Shown here one piece after another: positions 53,666 to 62,630 of a DNA stretch of 64,000 nt. The position numbers and the translations under genes are program-made. The notes under the pieces were generated by a model. That model was not told the origin of the DNA. It made no database searches and saw only the letters and a list, made by a program, of their open reading frames with translations. Position 1 is the stretch's first letter; each line of letters opens with the position of its first letter. The DNA is from JAFAGX01 sp035623255 (GTDB lineage: Bacteria > Acidobacteriota > Terriglobia > Terriglobales > Acidobacteriaceae): NCBI GenBank assembly GCA_035623255.1, contig DASPTU010000014.1, positions 42,790 through 106,789 on the forward strand. The letters are read 5' to 3'.

Positions 53666-54661
53666 GTGAGACAGGAATCCTGTCGTCCTCTTGTAGTCGG
53701 CGTCGATGTTGGTGGTACCAAGGTCGCTGCTGGCTTGGTGGATCACGAGGGCAAGATCAACACTCAAATCCGCACTCCAATGATCGTAAATGGCGAAGCC
53801 GGCGACGGGCTTGGCGCAGTTATTTCTGCAATCAATCTCGTTCTGGGCAATGATCCACAAGCGCGCCCGCAAATCCGTGGAATTGGAATCTGCTCCCCTG
53901 GACCATTGGATCCGAAGACAGGCATCGTGCTCAATCCTCCCAATGTTCCGTGCTGGCGTAATTTTCCTCTGGCGGTTGAGGTTGAGAAGGTTTATCGGGT
54001 ACCGGTGAAGATCGAGAATGATGCCAATGCGGCCGCCCTGGCCGAGGCCCAGTGGGGCGCAGGTCGCGGCTATCGCAACATTTTCTATACCGGCATCGGC
54101 ACTGGGATTGGTACCGGCATTATCTTGGAAGGCCGCATTTACAACGGCCGGACGGGTGCTGCAGCTGAAGGTGGGCACATGAGCATCGATTATCGCGGCC
54201 CGCGCTGCGGCTGCGGCAAGCCGGGCTGCATCGAGGTCTTGGCAGCGGGGCCGGCTATCGCTCGAAGAGCCCGCGCCAGGTTGGCTTCCGGGCAACCTCC
54301 CCGCTCGATCCTCTTGGATTTAGCCAACGGCAATGTCGATGCTATAACCAGTGAGATGGTGGGCCAGGCATGCGCCGCCCGTGATTCCGTCGCCAGGGAG
54401 ATTCTGCAGGAAACTGTGACACTGCTTTCCCTCTGGCTGAGCAACATTGTTGATCTGCTGGAACCCGATGTCGTGATCATCGGCGGTGGCGTAACCGCGA
54501 TGCTCGATCCTTTTTTCGGCGACCTCGCCAGTCGCATGGCGGAGTACTGCATCATTTCACGCTGCCAGGAAATTCCCTTGCTCAAAGCACATTACGGCGC
54601 CGATGCTGGTATCGCCGGTGGCGCGGCGCTTTGCTCGGAGCAATTAACTAACTTCGCATGA
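53666..54661 (+). CDS. ROK-family sugar kinase
   Basis: This encodes a 331-residue protein. From GTG 53666 it reads RQESCRPLVVGVDVGGTKVA, the phosphate-1 motif; GGAG lies about eight bases upstream, which makes this start better than GTG 53648. The ROK zinc site is GGHMSIDYRGPRCGCGKPGC near 171-190 followed by IEV, giving His and three Cys. IENDANAAALAEAQWGAGRG near 116-135 holds the catalytic Asp. There is no DNA-binding domain, so it is a kinase such as glucokinase or N-acylmannosamine/fructose kinase. Its stop is directly followed by deoC (12 bp to its ATG). Confidence 0.9.
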   Translation: MRQESCRPLVVGVDVGGTKVAAGLVDHEGKINTQIRTPMIVNGEAGDGLGAVISAINLVLGNDPQARPQIRGIGICSPGPLDPKTGIVLNPPNVPCWRNFPLAVEVEKVYRVPVKIENDANAAALAEAQWGAGRGYRNIFYTGIGTGIGTGIILEGRIYNGRTGAAAEGGHMSIDYRGPRCGCGKPGCIEVLAAGPAIARRARARLASGQPPRSILLDLANGNVDAITSEMVGQACAARDSVAREILQETVTLLSLWLSNIVDLLEPDVVIIGGGVTAMLDPFFGDLASRMAEYCIISRCQEIPLLKAHYGADAGIAGGAALCSEQLTNFA

Positions 54662-54673
54662 ATGGAGGGTCTT

Positions 54674-55390
54674 ATGTCTGTGGATTATTCGTATAACGAT
54701 CTGGCGAAAATGATCGACCACTCGCTGCTCAATCCCGCGCTGAAGTGGGCGGATTTCGAGGATGGGATTTCCGTGGCGCTGGCTTACGACGTGGCCAGCG
54801 TTTGTATCATGCCGTATGCCCTCAAGTATTGCGCCGAGCGGCTGCGCGGCAGCACTGTGCGCGCCAGCACGACGATCGGATTTCCTCATGGCGGGCACAC
54901 TACCAAAATCAAGCTGGCCGAGGCTCGCCAGGCGTTGCAGGATGGTGCCGAGGAACTGGATATGGTGGTGAACATCAGCAAAGTGCTGAGTGAGGATTGG
55001 CAATATGTACGCGACGATATCCGCGCCGTTGTGGAAGAGGCCCATGCCGCCGGTCACAAGGTGAAGGTTATTTTCGAAAATGCATATCTGAACGACGAGC
55101 AGAAAATCCGGCTGTGCGAGATCTGTGGCAAACTGCGCGCAGATTGGGTGAAGACCTCGACCGGTTATGCGCCATCAGGATCTACGGACGCAGATCTGAT
55201 CCTTATGCGCAAGCATTCTCCGTCTTATGTGCAGGTGAAGGCTGCCGGCGGCATTCGTGATCTGGATGCACTCTTGCGCGTACGCGCCCTTGGTGTCACT
55301 CGCTGCGGTGCTACACGAACCGCAAGTATGCTGGACGAAGCGCGCCGCCGCTTGGCTTTGTCTCCAATAAGCCCATGCGTTGCGGTGTAA
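54674..55390 (+). CDS. deoC: Deoxyribose-phosphate aldolase (DeoC-like)
   Basis: This encodes a 238-residue class I aldolase. ATG 54674 has GGAGGG five bases before; ATG 54662 would add four residues. It opens DYSYNDLAKMIDHSLLNPAL. The acid/base Asp is in AEELDMVVNISKVLS near 94-108, and the Schiff-base Lys is in DWVKTSTGYAPSGSTDADL near 156-174. A second Lys in VQVKAAGGIRD near 189-199 completes the active site. It may cleave deoxyribose 5-phosphate or act on another 2-deoxy sugar phosphate. The neighbouring ROK kinase suggests a dedicated sugar route, since no nucleoside genes are here. Confidence 0.9.
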   Translation: MSVDYSYNDLAKMIDHSLLNPALKWADFEDGISVALAYDVASVCIMPYALKYCAERLRGSTVRASTTIGFPHGGHTTKIKLAEARQALQDGAEELDMVVNISKVLSEDWQYVRDDIRAVVEEAHAAGHKVKVIFENAYLNDEQKIRLCEICGKLRADWVKTSTGYAPSGSTDADLILMRKHSPSYVQVKAAGGIRDLDALLRVRALGVTRCGATRTASMLDEARRRLALSPISPCVAV

Positions 55391-55588
55391 ATGCCAACCA
55401 TGGGGTCCGGCACACAGCCTCCACGATCTCTGCGCAGATTTTCCGGCACGCAGTCTCAGAAGTGTGATTCTTCACGTTACCTGGGAGTACGACGCAACAG
55501 TCGCCCAGGACCCGCTATATTCTTTAAGAACTCCATTCCCGCAGGTATCGTAGACGAGCCCGCACAAGGTCTCGGGAGGAGGATGGAA

Positions 55589-56119
55589 ATGAGCTTTCAA
55601 AGGCGCCAATTACTTCAAATCTTGTCATATGCTGTCGGGGCCAGCTTTCTTCTGCCCAAGAATGAATTAACCATGGCGGCACAGAACTCCGCACAGCCAG
55701 CGAGTCCTGCTCCGCCTGCGAAGGCAGCTGCTAAACATGAATCGGGAGGAACAGAAATGGAAAAAGTAGCCGGAATCGGAGGGTTGTTCTTCCGAGCTCA
55801 TGATCCCAAAGCGTTGGGGAACTGGTACCTGCAACACTTGGGGATCGCGCTCGAACCAACCGGCGAGGGCGGAACCGTTTGGCAGCAAGAGGCCGGGCCG
55901 ACCGTCTTCAGTCCCTTTCCCGAAACGACCAAATATTTTGGGGACCCTCAAAAGGTCTGGATGGTGAATTTTCGAGTGCATGACCTCGACAAAATGGTGG
56001 CCCAGCTGCGAACAGCAGGAATTGAGGTCAAAGACCCGGAATCTTATCCCAACATTGGGCGCTTCGCTCGTCTGCATGACCCTGAGGGAAATCCCATCGA
56101 ATTGTGGCAACCTGCATAA
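55589..56119 (+). CDS. Exported glyoxalase/VOC-domain protein
   Basis: This encodes a 176-residue protein. ATG 55589 follows AGGAGG by six bases (another in-frame ATG at 55583 lies inside the site). The start MSFQRRQLLQILSYAVGASF is a twin-arginine-like signal. The VOC domain spans about 60-176: GGLFFRAHDPKALGNWYLQH, WMVNFRVHDLDKMVAQLRTA and the ending FARLHDPEGNPIELWQP with the metal-ligand Glu. It resembles lactoylglutathione-lyase-like dioxygenase-fold proteins of unknown substrate. A Tat-exported VOC protein is less common than the cytoplasmic form. It is 198 bp after deoC. Confidence 0.82.
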   Translation: MSFQRRQLLQILSYAVGASFLLPKNELTMAAQNSAQPASPAPPAKAAAKHESGGTEMEKVAGIGGLFFRAHDPKALGNWYLQHLGIALEPTGEGGTVWQQEAGPTVFSPFPETTKYFGDPQKVWMVNFRVHDLDKMVAQLRTAGIEVKDPESYPNIGRFARLHDPEGNPIELWQPA

Positions 56120-56393
56120 TTCGGCGCTCCACATTCGGCGCTTTCCAATGCAGAACTCTCGGCGGATGACGAGCGTCGCCAGTCCCAACGCCGGTGGAAA
56201 TAATTGGCCGGTGGCCCACGTTCGCCAGCGGGTTTGTGAGCTAACGTGGGAAATAATTGGTCGGGAAGAGAGCCGCTACGCGGCGTCTGAGGCGGGCTCA
56301 ATTCCCCGGATGGAATTTTTGCGGATCACAGGCTTCTTATAATGCGTCAGTCGACGGACCGCGCCCCATCTTCGCGGTCGACATGCCTGCACT
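56120..56393. other. Intergenic region with direct and inverted repeats
   Basis: GGAAATAATTGG occurs twice (56196-56207 and 56249-56260). Between them CCCACGTT (56215-56222) and AACGTGGG (56243-56250) form an 8-bp inverted repeat. The gap lies between two convergent genes, so this may be a small repeat element or structured 3' end. I see no gene. Confidence 0.5.
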
Positions 56394-57428
56394 TCACCGC
56401 TGCACTCGTCCTGATGACTGACCTTTGAGCAACGCGTCAGCTTCCTCTTTCGTACAACGCATGAAATCCCCGGGTATTGAGTGTTTCAGACATCCAGCAG
56501 CGACTGCAAATTCGAGGGCCTCCTGATGTGTGGCCAATTCCTGAAAGCCGTAAAGCAACCCGGCCGCAAAACTGTCTCCACTGCCGACACGGTCCACAAT
56601 GTGGGTAATTTCGTAATGACGGCTGGTGAGAAATTCTTTGTGGTCGTTCAGGCAGGCCGACCAGCCATTATGGGAAGCGCTCTTGGATTCCCGCAGGCTG
56701 ATAGCAACTGCTTTCAGATTCGGATATTCCTGCAAAACCTTCGCTGTCAGATTTTGGTATTGAGTAGGGTCCAGCCGGCCCGAATCCACATCGACGCCCG
56801 CCGAAATACCAAGCGCCATCTGCACGTCCTCTTCGTTTGCGATCACGAGATGGGCGAGCTTTACCAGTTCGGGCATCACCTCATCCGCGCGCTTGCCCCA
56901 CTTCCACAGATTCTTCCGGAAGTTCAGATCGCAGGAAACGGTCAGGTTCTTCGCCCGCGCCTTCGACATGGAAGCACGCGACAATTCAGAACAGGAGGCG
57001 CTGATTGCCGGGGTAATCCCGGTCACGTGATACCAGCACGCCCCCTCAAAAATCTTGTCCCAGTCGAAATAGTTAGCTTCGGCAAGCGCGATGGCGCTGT
57101 GTTCCCGATCGTAAATCACCCTGGAGGGACGCTGATTGGCGCCGGCCTCGATGAAGTACAGGCCCATGCGGCCCCTGCCCCTTACAATCCTCGACGTATC
57201 CACGCCAAAGCGCCGTAGCTCTCCGATCGCCGCATCCGCAATGGCGTTGTTTTGCGGAAGCGCGGTGATATACATTGCTGGCAGCCCGAACTGAGCGAGC
57301 GCGACGGCGACGTTGGCCTCGCCGCCGCCGAATGTTGCTTCAAATCGCGGACTTTGCAAAAAACGCTCTACATCCGGCGCAGCAAGGCGCAGCATGAGTT
57401 CACCAAAGGTTACGGTGTTTTTCTTCAT
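56394..57428 (-). CDS. kdgK: 2-keto-3-deoxygluconate kinase
   Basis: This encodes a 344-residue PfkB-family kinase that phosphorylates KDG to KDPG. KDG-kinase-type sequence opens it: TFGELMLRLAAPDVERFLQS near 7-26 and FGGGEANVAVALAQFGLPAM near 33-52. YFIEAGANQRPSRVIYDRE near 92-110 matches the substrate loop with Tyr/Arg, and the catalytic motif is DRVGSGDSFAAGLLYGF near 282-298. It is divergent from the GH39-like gene and on the opposite strand from the KDPG aldolase at 60441, which would use its product, so the two complete the pathway to pyruvate and glyceraldehyde 3-phosphate. Confidence 0.9.
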   Translation of the reverse strand: MKKNTVTFGELMLRLAAPDVERFLQSPRFEATFGGGEANVAVALAQFGLPAMYITALPQNNAIADAAIGELRRFGVDTSRIVRGRGRMGLYFIEAGANQRPSRVIYDREHSAIALAEANYFDWDKIFEGACWYHVTGITPAISASCSELSRASMSKARAKNLTVSCDLNFRKNLWKWGKRADEVMPELVKLAHLVIANEEDVQMALGISAGVDVDSGRLDPTQYQNLTAKVLQEYPNLKAVAISLRESKSASHNGWSACLNDHKEFLTSRHYEITHIVDRVGSGDSFAAGLLYGFQELATHQEALEFAVAAGCLKHSIPGDFMRCTKEEADALLKGQSSGRVQR

Positions 57429-57514
57429 GGACGAACTTTATCGTAACTTGGACAGCTCGGAAATGTTTTCAGAAAGATCTGATTTGTTAGGTAGCCCCAA
57501 GAGAAGCAAACCAC

Positions 57515-59080
57515 ATGAAATCTAGGAATCCGATCGGTCTTCGCGTTATTCTTTCTCCGCTTCTCCTGCTTCTTCTTTATTCGTCAACAGCGCTGGCCCA
57601 ATCGCGCACCTTATCTATCGATGCGAGCAAGGTGACTGGCCAAATCCATTCGTTCCAGGGAGTGAATGGCCAGCCAACTCCGGTAATGGAGGGTCTTCCC
57701 AACCTGGTCGAGCAGTATAAAGACCTGCGCATCGACATGGTTCGGACCCACGACTTCATGGGGCCGACGGAAATCGATTCCCGTTTCTTGAACGATGATC
57801 CGATGCTGGCATGGCTTGTGCCTGACGCTGAGCAACGGGCCAAACTGGTGGTAGCGGGAAACGCAGGCACAATTTTCCCCGATTGGTCCGCTGATCCGGA
57901 GAAGCCGGAAGCCTATCGGTTTGCAGCAACCGACACCGTTATTCAGGCCATCCGTGCAACCGGCGTGGAGGTTTATTACCGCATCGGGCGCAGCTTCGGC
58001 GCAAACCGGAACCCTCCCGCCGATTTCGATAAATTCGCCAACATCGTGAAGCACATTGCTATGCATTACAACCAGGGATGGGCGAACGGCTTTCACGAAA
58101 ATATTCGTTACTGGGAGTTCTGGAATGAACCGGAATTCTTCTGGACCGGCACGCCCGAGCAGTTTTACTCGCTTTACGACAAAACCGCGCGGGCGCTGAA
58201 ATCAGTCGACTCATCCTTGAAAGTGGGAGGCGATGCCAAAGCAGTGCCTATGGACGACGGGCCGTATCGCGAAGGCTTTCTCGATTACTGCGCAAGGCAT
58301 AAGACACCGCTGGATTTTTATTCCTGGCATACCTATGCAGACAATTCGGCGGACCCATACGACGCAGTTCGCATCGGTAAGGAGATCCGGGTCCTCTTAG
58401 ATCAGAAGGGATTCCCACGCGCCGAAAGCGTGCTTTCAGAGTGGAATCTGAGCGCTGACTTTACCCAAGGCGAAAAGCTGATCTTGCAAGGAGCGGATAA
58501 CGCCGCGTATGTGGGAGCCGTGCTGATCTACCTGCAGGACGCCTCCATTGATCGCGCAGAGTTTTATCGCGGCGATGCAACCTGGATGGGACTCTTTGGA
58601 CCGCAGCGGCAATATTTCAAGACCGCATATGCTTTCAAGGCGATGGCACGAATGCTAGACACGCCGGAGCGACTCGATTTAACCGGCAGTGACGAATTTG
58701 GCTTTGCCGCGCTCGCCGGCCGCTCAAAAAATGGCAAAACTGTGCAGGTGCTGATCAGCAACTATCAGATCCCGGCTGATTACAAAGGACACCAGATGCC
58801 TACGCCGCAGGATGTCTTAACTTTGCTGAATGTCGACTTTTCCAAACTCAAATCTCTGCCGCGACGAACGAATCTGCCCCGCGAAGGTCCTTCTGGATAC
58901 GAGCTTAAGATCAATCATCTTCCCTGGGGTAATGCAGCGTTCAGCGTAAAGCGCTTTCGTACTTCCGAAACTCAGGATCTGGCGTTGGTAGAGCAAACAA
59001 GCGGCAAAGATGGCAAGTTGCACCTTTCCGCGTCGCTTCCTGCGCCCGCAGTGGAATTGATTGTTCTGGAACGCCGATAG
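57515..59080 (+). CDS. GH39-like glycoside hydrolase, exported
   Basis: This encodes a 521-residue protein. The signal peptide is residues 1-28 (VILSPLLLLLLYSSTALAQ). It is a clan-A barrel related to GH39 beta-xylosidases: FQGVNGQPTPV and RTHDFMGPTEID early, the acid/base Glu in YWEFWNEPEFFW near 205-216 and the nucleophile Glu in ESVLSEWNLSADFTQG near 304-319. A beta-sandwich follows the barrel. It probably removes xylose or a related residue from oligosaccharides in the periplasm. The sugar-acid genes start 31 bp downstream on the same strand, so this hydrolase and the following catabolic enzymes form one likely operon. Confidence 0.85.
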   Translation: MKSRNPIGLRVILSPLLLLLLYSSTALAQSRTLSIDASKVTGQIHSFQGVNGQPTPVMEGLPNLVEQYKDLRIDMVRTHDFMGPTEIDSRFLNDDPMLAWLVPDAEQRAKLVVAGNAGTIFPDWSADPEKPEAYRFAATDTVIQAIRATGVEVYYRIGRSFGANRNPPADFDKFANIVKHIAMHYNQGWANGFHENIRYWEFWNEPEFFWTGTPEQFYSLYDKTARALKSVDSSLKVGGDAKAVPMDDGPYREGFLDYCARHKTPLDFYSWHTYADNSADPYDAVRIGKEIRVLLDQKGFPRAESVLSEWNLSADFTQGEKLILQGADNAAYVGAVLIYLQDASIDRAEFYRGDATWMGLFGPQRQYFKTAYAFKAMARMLDTPERLDLTGSDEFGFAALAGRSKNGKTVQVLISNYQIPADYKGHQMPTPQDVLTLLNVDFSKLKSLPRRTNLPREGPSGYELKINHLPWGNAAFSVKRFRTSETQDLALVEQTSGKDGKLHLSASLPAPAVELIVLERR

Positions 59081-59111
59081 AGAAGAGTCTGTCGGATGAC
59101 CGAGGTCGACA

Positions 59112-60350
59112 TTGAAAATCGTTCGTCTGAAAACCGCAGTTGTCGAAGGCAACTTTGACTGGACTTTTGTGCGCCTTGAGACCGACGAAGGCATTCAGGG
59201 ACTAGGAGAATGTTTCTTTGCTCCGGGACTTACGGCAATCCTGCGTTCCCTGGAAGTGCTGTTGGTCGGCGAAGACCCTCGCGATGTACATCGTCTGTTC
59301 CGCAAGCTGCAGCTGGCGACCTCGGGTGCAGGTTCCGTCGCGGGAATTATCTACAACGCGATCAGCGGAATCGAAGCTGCTCTCTGGGACATTCTTGGCC
59401 AATGGCTGAGCGTCCCGATTTATCGTCTTTTAGGTGGACAATTTCGCAATCAGATTCGCATCTATGCCGACTGCCACGGCGGTGAGGCGCTGGAGAGTCT
59501 GGATGAAGTGTTGCGGTCGCGCCCGCCAGCGTGGATAGAGCGAGATCGCGCCCATGTCTCGCGTGACTACTTCGGCGACACTGTCGCTGCAGCGCCTTCG
59601 ACCCCCGAGGATTATGGCAAGCGCGCTTTGGCAATGAAATCGCAGGGCTATTCGGCGTTGAAGTTCGACCTCGACGTTCCTGGCACAGAAAGTTCCGACC
59701 CGCATAACCGCTGCCTCAGTAGTCCTGCAATCGATCGCATGGTTAGCTTGATCGGAGCCGTGCGCGATGCCGTTGGATACGACATTGATGTTGCGGTTGA
59801 TTGTCATTGGCGCTACACGGTCAGCGACGTGGTGAAGATTGCGAGCGCGTTGGAACCATTTCGCCTTCTTTGGCTGGAGGATCCAGTTCCTCCCGAATGT
59901 GCTATGGCCCTGCGCACGTTGAGTTCGCGAGTCAATATTCCGATTGCCACGGGCGAGAATCTTTATTTATTCGAGCCCTTCCGGGAGATTCTGCAGACCC
60001 ATGCCATCGCCATAGCTACGCCCGATCTGCAAAAGGTCGGCGGCTTAGGTGTTGCTCAGCAAATTGCACACTTTGCTGACGGGCAAGCGATTCCGGTGGC
60101 GCCGCATAACATCAGCAGTCCAGTTGGCACTCTGACGTCCGCTCATTTCTGTGCCGCGATTCCTAATTTTCTGGTACTCGAATTCCACGCCTCCGATGTT
60201 CCCTTCTGGAATGATCTGGTCGATGGCATTCCCAAGCCGATCATCAAGAACGGCATGATCCAACTGCCGGAGAAACCGGGTTTAGGAATTACTCTGAACG
60301 AGCAAGTCGCGCGCAGGTATGCACGCAGGGGCGAACCGTTCTTTGAGTGA
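59112..60350 (+). CDS. Enolase-superfamily sugar-acid dehydratase (mandelate racemase-like)
   Basis: This encodes a 412-residue enzyme of the mandelate racemase/muconate lactonizing group. The N-terminal capping domain (ETDEGIQGLGECFFAPGLTA) is followed by the barrel with metal ligands in IDVAVDCHWRYTVSDV (Asp), LLWLEDPVPPE (Glu) and IATGENLYLF (Glu). ALKFDLDVPG near 181-190 is at the position of the catalytic lysine strand, and APHNISSPVGT gives the His. It should dehydrate an aldonate or related acid to the 2-keto-3-deoxy acid; galactonate, gluconate and arabinonate enzymes are close relatives. The start is TTG. The next gene follows in 90 bp. Confidence 0.87.
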   Translation: MKIVRLKTAVVEGNFDWTFVRLETDEGIQGLGECFFAPGLTAILRSLEVLLVGEDPRDVHRLFRKLQLATSGAGSVAGIIYNAISGIEAALWDILGQWLSVPIYRLLGGQFRNQIRIYADCHGGEALESLDEVLRSRPPAWIERDRAHVSRDYFGDTVAAAPSTPEDYGKRALAMKSQGYSALKFDLDVPGTESSDPHNRCLSSPAIDRMVSLIGAVRDAVGYDIDVAVDCHWRYTVSDVVKIASALEPFRLLWLEDPVPPECAMALRTLSSRVNIPIATGENLYLFEPFREILQTHAIAIATPDLQKVGGLGVAQQIAHFADGQAIPVAPHNISSPVGTLTSAHFCAAIPNFLVLEFHASDVPFWNDLVDGIPKPIIKNGMIQLPEKPGLGITLNEQVARRYARRGEPFFE

Positions 60351-60440
60351 AGGGCAGCGCTAAACAGCAAATTATCTCCTCCTGTAAAATGCTCTCGCAG
60401 CTCGAAGCTTACCGGGCTTGCGACTTTGCATCTCGAAAAC

Positions 60441-61094
60441 ATGTTCTTGCCGAAGCTAAGAATCTTGCAAGCGATCGTGGACTCTGGGCTGGTCGCAGTC
60501 GTGCGCGCGGATGGAGGCGAGCAGGCAGTTCGTATAGCTGAGGTTTGCGCCGACGCCGGCGTCGGAGCGATCGAAGTCACTTTTACCGTGCCCGGCACTG
60601 CTGCGGTCATCTCCGAACTGGCGCGCCGCACCTTTGCGCGCAATATTCTCATCGGTGCTGGCACTGTGCTCGATCCAGAGACGGCACGCACCGCTATTCT
60701 CGCGGGTGCCCAATTCGTCGTCGCTCCGTCTCTTAATTCCGATACGGCGCGGTTGTGCAATCGCTATTCTGTCCCTTACATACCGGGCGCAGGTACCGTG
60801 AAGGAAATCGTTGAGGCCATGGAATGGGGTTGCGACATCACCAAAGTGTTTCCCGGGGAAACTCTGGGACCGGCTTTCGTCAAGGCTGTGCGTGGGCCGC
60901 TTCCGCACGCATGCCTAATGCCAACCGGCAACGTGACACTCGAGAATGTTGCCGAATGGATTCGCGCGGGTTGCGTTGCTGTAGGTGTGGGAGGAAATCT
61001 GACTGGCGGAGCCAAGCGCGGTGACTTTCAATCTATCACCGATCTGTCGCGGCAATTTATCGCCAGAATCCGGGAGGCGCGCCAGGCCCAATAG
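60441..61094 (+). CDS. eda: 2-dehydro-3-deoxy-phosphogluconate aldolase
   Basis: This encodes a 217-residue class I aldolase that splits KDPG (or KDPGal) to pyruvate and glyceraldehyde 3-phosphate. From ATG 60441 it reads MFLPKLRILQAIVDSGLVAV; the Glu in GVGAIEVTFTVPG and the Schiff-base Lys in EWGCDITKVFPGETLGP near 130-146 are present. ILIGAGTVLDPE and FVVAPSLNSD support the family. An in-frame TTG at 60426 is a possible earlier start. It works with the KDG kinase encoded at 56394 on the opposite strand. The next gene begins 42 bp downstream. Confidence 0.93.
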   Translation: MFLPKLRILQAIVDSGLVAVVRADGGEQAVRIAEVCADAGVGAIEVTFTVPGTAAVISELARRTFARNILIGAGTVLDPETARTAILAGAQFVVAPSLNSDTARLCNRYSVPYIPGAGTVKEIVEAMEWGCDITKVFPGETLGPAFVKAVRGPLPHACLMPTGNVTLENVAEWIRAGCVAVGVGGNLTGGAKRGDFQSITDLSRQFIARIREARQAQ

Positions 61095-61136
61095 TAATCG
61101 GTAGCGTTCACCGGGCAGCAGCTCGAAGCCATACTA

Positions 61137-61832
61137 ATGACGAAACTCTGGAACAACGACGAAGAGCTTTTCTCCACCATACGCCGTGAATTGTTCACCT
61201 GTGTGGTCGGCGATGTGATGGACAAGATCGGACTCCAGCACCAGTTCTTGCCGGCACAGATCCGTCCTTTGCGGCCCGACATGGTCCTGATCGGGCGCGC
61301 CATGCCGGTCCTGGCTGCCGATGTGTTCGAAGAAAAGGTCACGGGAACGAGCAACAAGCTCATGGAGAAGCCCTTCGGCTTGATGCTGGAAGCCCTGGAC
61401 GATTTGAAGGCTAACGAAATCTACGTCAATACCGGGTCTTCTCCGCGCAACGCTTTATGGGGAGAACTGATGAGCATACGCGCGCGCAAGCTCGGTGCAG
61501 CGGGCGCTGTGTTAAACGGCTATTTGCGTGATACCAAAGCGGTGCTGAAGCTGGACTTTCCCGCGTTCTGCTGGGGCTCCTACGCGCAGGATGCAGCGCC
61601 CCGCTATAAAGTGATCGACTTTCGCAGTGCGATCGAAATTGGCGGCGTCCGCATCCGGCCGGGTGATTTTCTATTCGGCGACATAGACGGGGTTTGCGTG
61701 GTTCCAGTCGAGGCTGCGAGCGAAGTGTTTACCAAAGCGCTTGAGAAGGCACGAGGCGAAAAGCTGGTACGAAAGGCGCTGGAAGAAGGCAATACTGCGG
61801 TCGCGGCTTTCGAGAAATACGGGATCATGTGA
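61137..61832 (+). CDS. RraA/HMG-aldolase-like protein
   Basis: This encodes a 231-residue class II pyruvate aldolase-like protein. The signature GELMSIRARKLGAAGAVLNG near 103-122 followed by YLRDTKAVLKLDFPAFCWG fits 4-hydroxy-4-methyl-2-oxoglutarate/4-carboxy-4-hydroxy-2-oxoadipate aldolases, with the Arg-Asp pair (RD) binding substrate and metal. RraA, the RNase E inhibitor, shares the fold but lacks the catalytic residues, so aldolase activity is more likely here. The end GDIDGVCVVPVEAASEVF is typical. In this run of sugar-acid enzymes it may cleave a keto acid. Confidence 0.85.
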   Translation: MTKLWNNDEELFSTIRRELFTCVVGDVMDKIGLQHQFLPAQIRPLRPDMVLIGRAMPVLAADVFEEKVTGTSNKLMEKPFGLMLEALDDLKANEIYVNTGSSPRNALWGELMSIRARKLGAAGAVLNGYLRDTKAVLKLDFPAFCWGSYAQDAAPRYKVIDFRSAIEIGGVRIRPGDFLFGDIDGVCVVPVEAASEVFTKALEKARGEKLVRKALEEGNTAVAAFEKYGIM

Positions 61833-61856
61833 GGCCAGTTCTGTTGGAGCGTGGGA

Positions 61857-62630
61857 ATGATTCACATTGATCTTTCCGGCAAGGTAATCTTGATCACCGG
61901 CGCGATGGGTGCCATTGCTGAGCACATGGTCAAGAAATTACACGCAGCTGGAGCAACGCTGGTTCTGCTCGATCTCAAGCCTGCCGTTGAAGCGAACCAA
62001 CTACTGCAAGAATGGCGGATTCCTAATGGGTCTTACGTCTATGATTCGATCGATATTACTGATTCGGCAGCTCTGACGCGAGTGGTCGACGAGTCGTTCC
62101 AGCGCTTCCCGCAAATGGATACCGTGCTGGGACACGCGGGCGGCTGCGGTCTTCATCCATTCGATACGACTTCAGAAGCGGATTTTGAGCGCGTCTTCCG
62201 CTTCAACTTTCTGGCTCAGGTCGGTTTGACGCGCGCAGTCTTCGCTCAATGGATACGGCGAAAGACGGCGGGTCATCTTATCTTCACCTCTTCTTATGTG
62301 GCCCGCGTACCCCACACTAAAATTCCCGCTTACGCTTCCGCCAAGGCGGCGCTCGAGAATTTCGCGCGCTGCATGGCCCTCGAATACGCGCCCTCCGGCA
62401 TTCGCGTTAATGTGATTTCGCCGGGAAATGTCGCTGCCGGCAGCTCGCTGAAAGTCTTCGAGGAAGATGCCGCCTACCGCGAATTTGTTCTTCGAGTCTC
62501 TCTCGGCAAGCGCAATAGTCCGGAATCCATCGCTGACGCATTTGTGTTCTTGTGTTCGCCGCTGGCGTCCGAAATCAGCGGCCAAATCCTTAGCGCTGAC
62601 TATGGATCCGGAATCGGCAACCGGCTATGA
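61857..62630 (+). CDS. Short-chain dehydrogenase/reductase
   Basis: This encodes a 257-residue classical SDR. ATG 61857 follows GGAG by eight bases; GTG 61851 is an alternative. The dinucleotide loop is LITGAMGAIAEHMVKKL near 13-29, where the usual GxG is GAIA. NAG is replaced by HAG in VLGHAGGCG. The catalytic Ser and YxxxK are in FTSSYVARVP and AYASAKAALENF near 145-170. The C-terminus QILSADYGSGIGNRL is normal. The stop overlaps the next ATG (ATGA). Paired with a UxuA-like dehydratase, it may be an SDR-type fructuronate/mannonate oxidoreductase or a related keto-sugar reductase. Confidence 0.9.
   Translation: MIHIDLSGKVILITGAMGAIAEHMVKKLHAAGATLVLLDLKPAVEANQLLQEWRIPNGSYVYDSIDITDSAALTRVVDESFQRFPQMDTVLGHAGGCGLHPFDTTSEADFERVFRFNFLAQVGLTRAVFAQWIRRKTAGHLIFTSSYVARVPHTKIPAYASAKAALENFARCMALEYAPSGIRVNVISPGNVAAGSSLKVFEEDAAYREFVLRVSLGKRNSPESIADAFVFLCSPLASEISGQILSADYGSGIGNRL

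Noticed and set aside
61137..61832. RNase E inhibitor RraA
   Set aside because: It has the aldolase Arg-Asp signature and sits in a sugar-acid operon, so aldolase activity is the better call.
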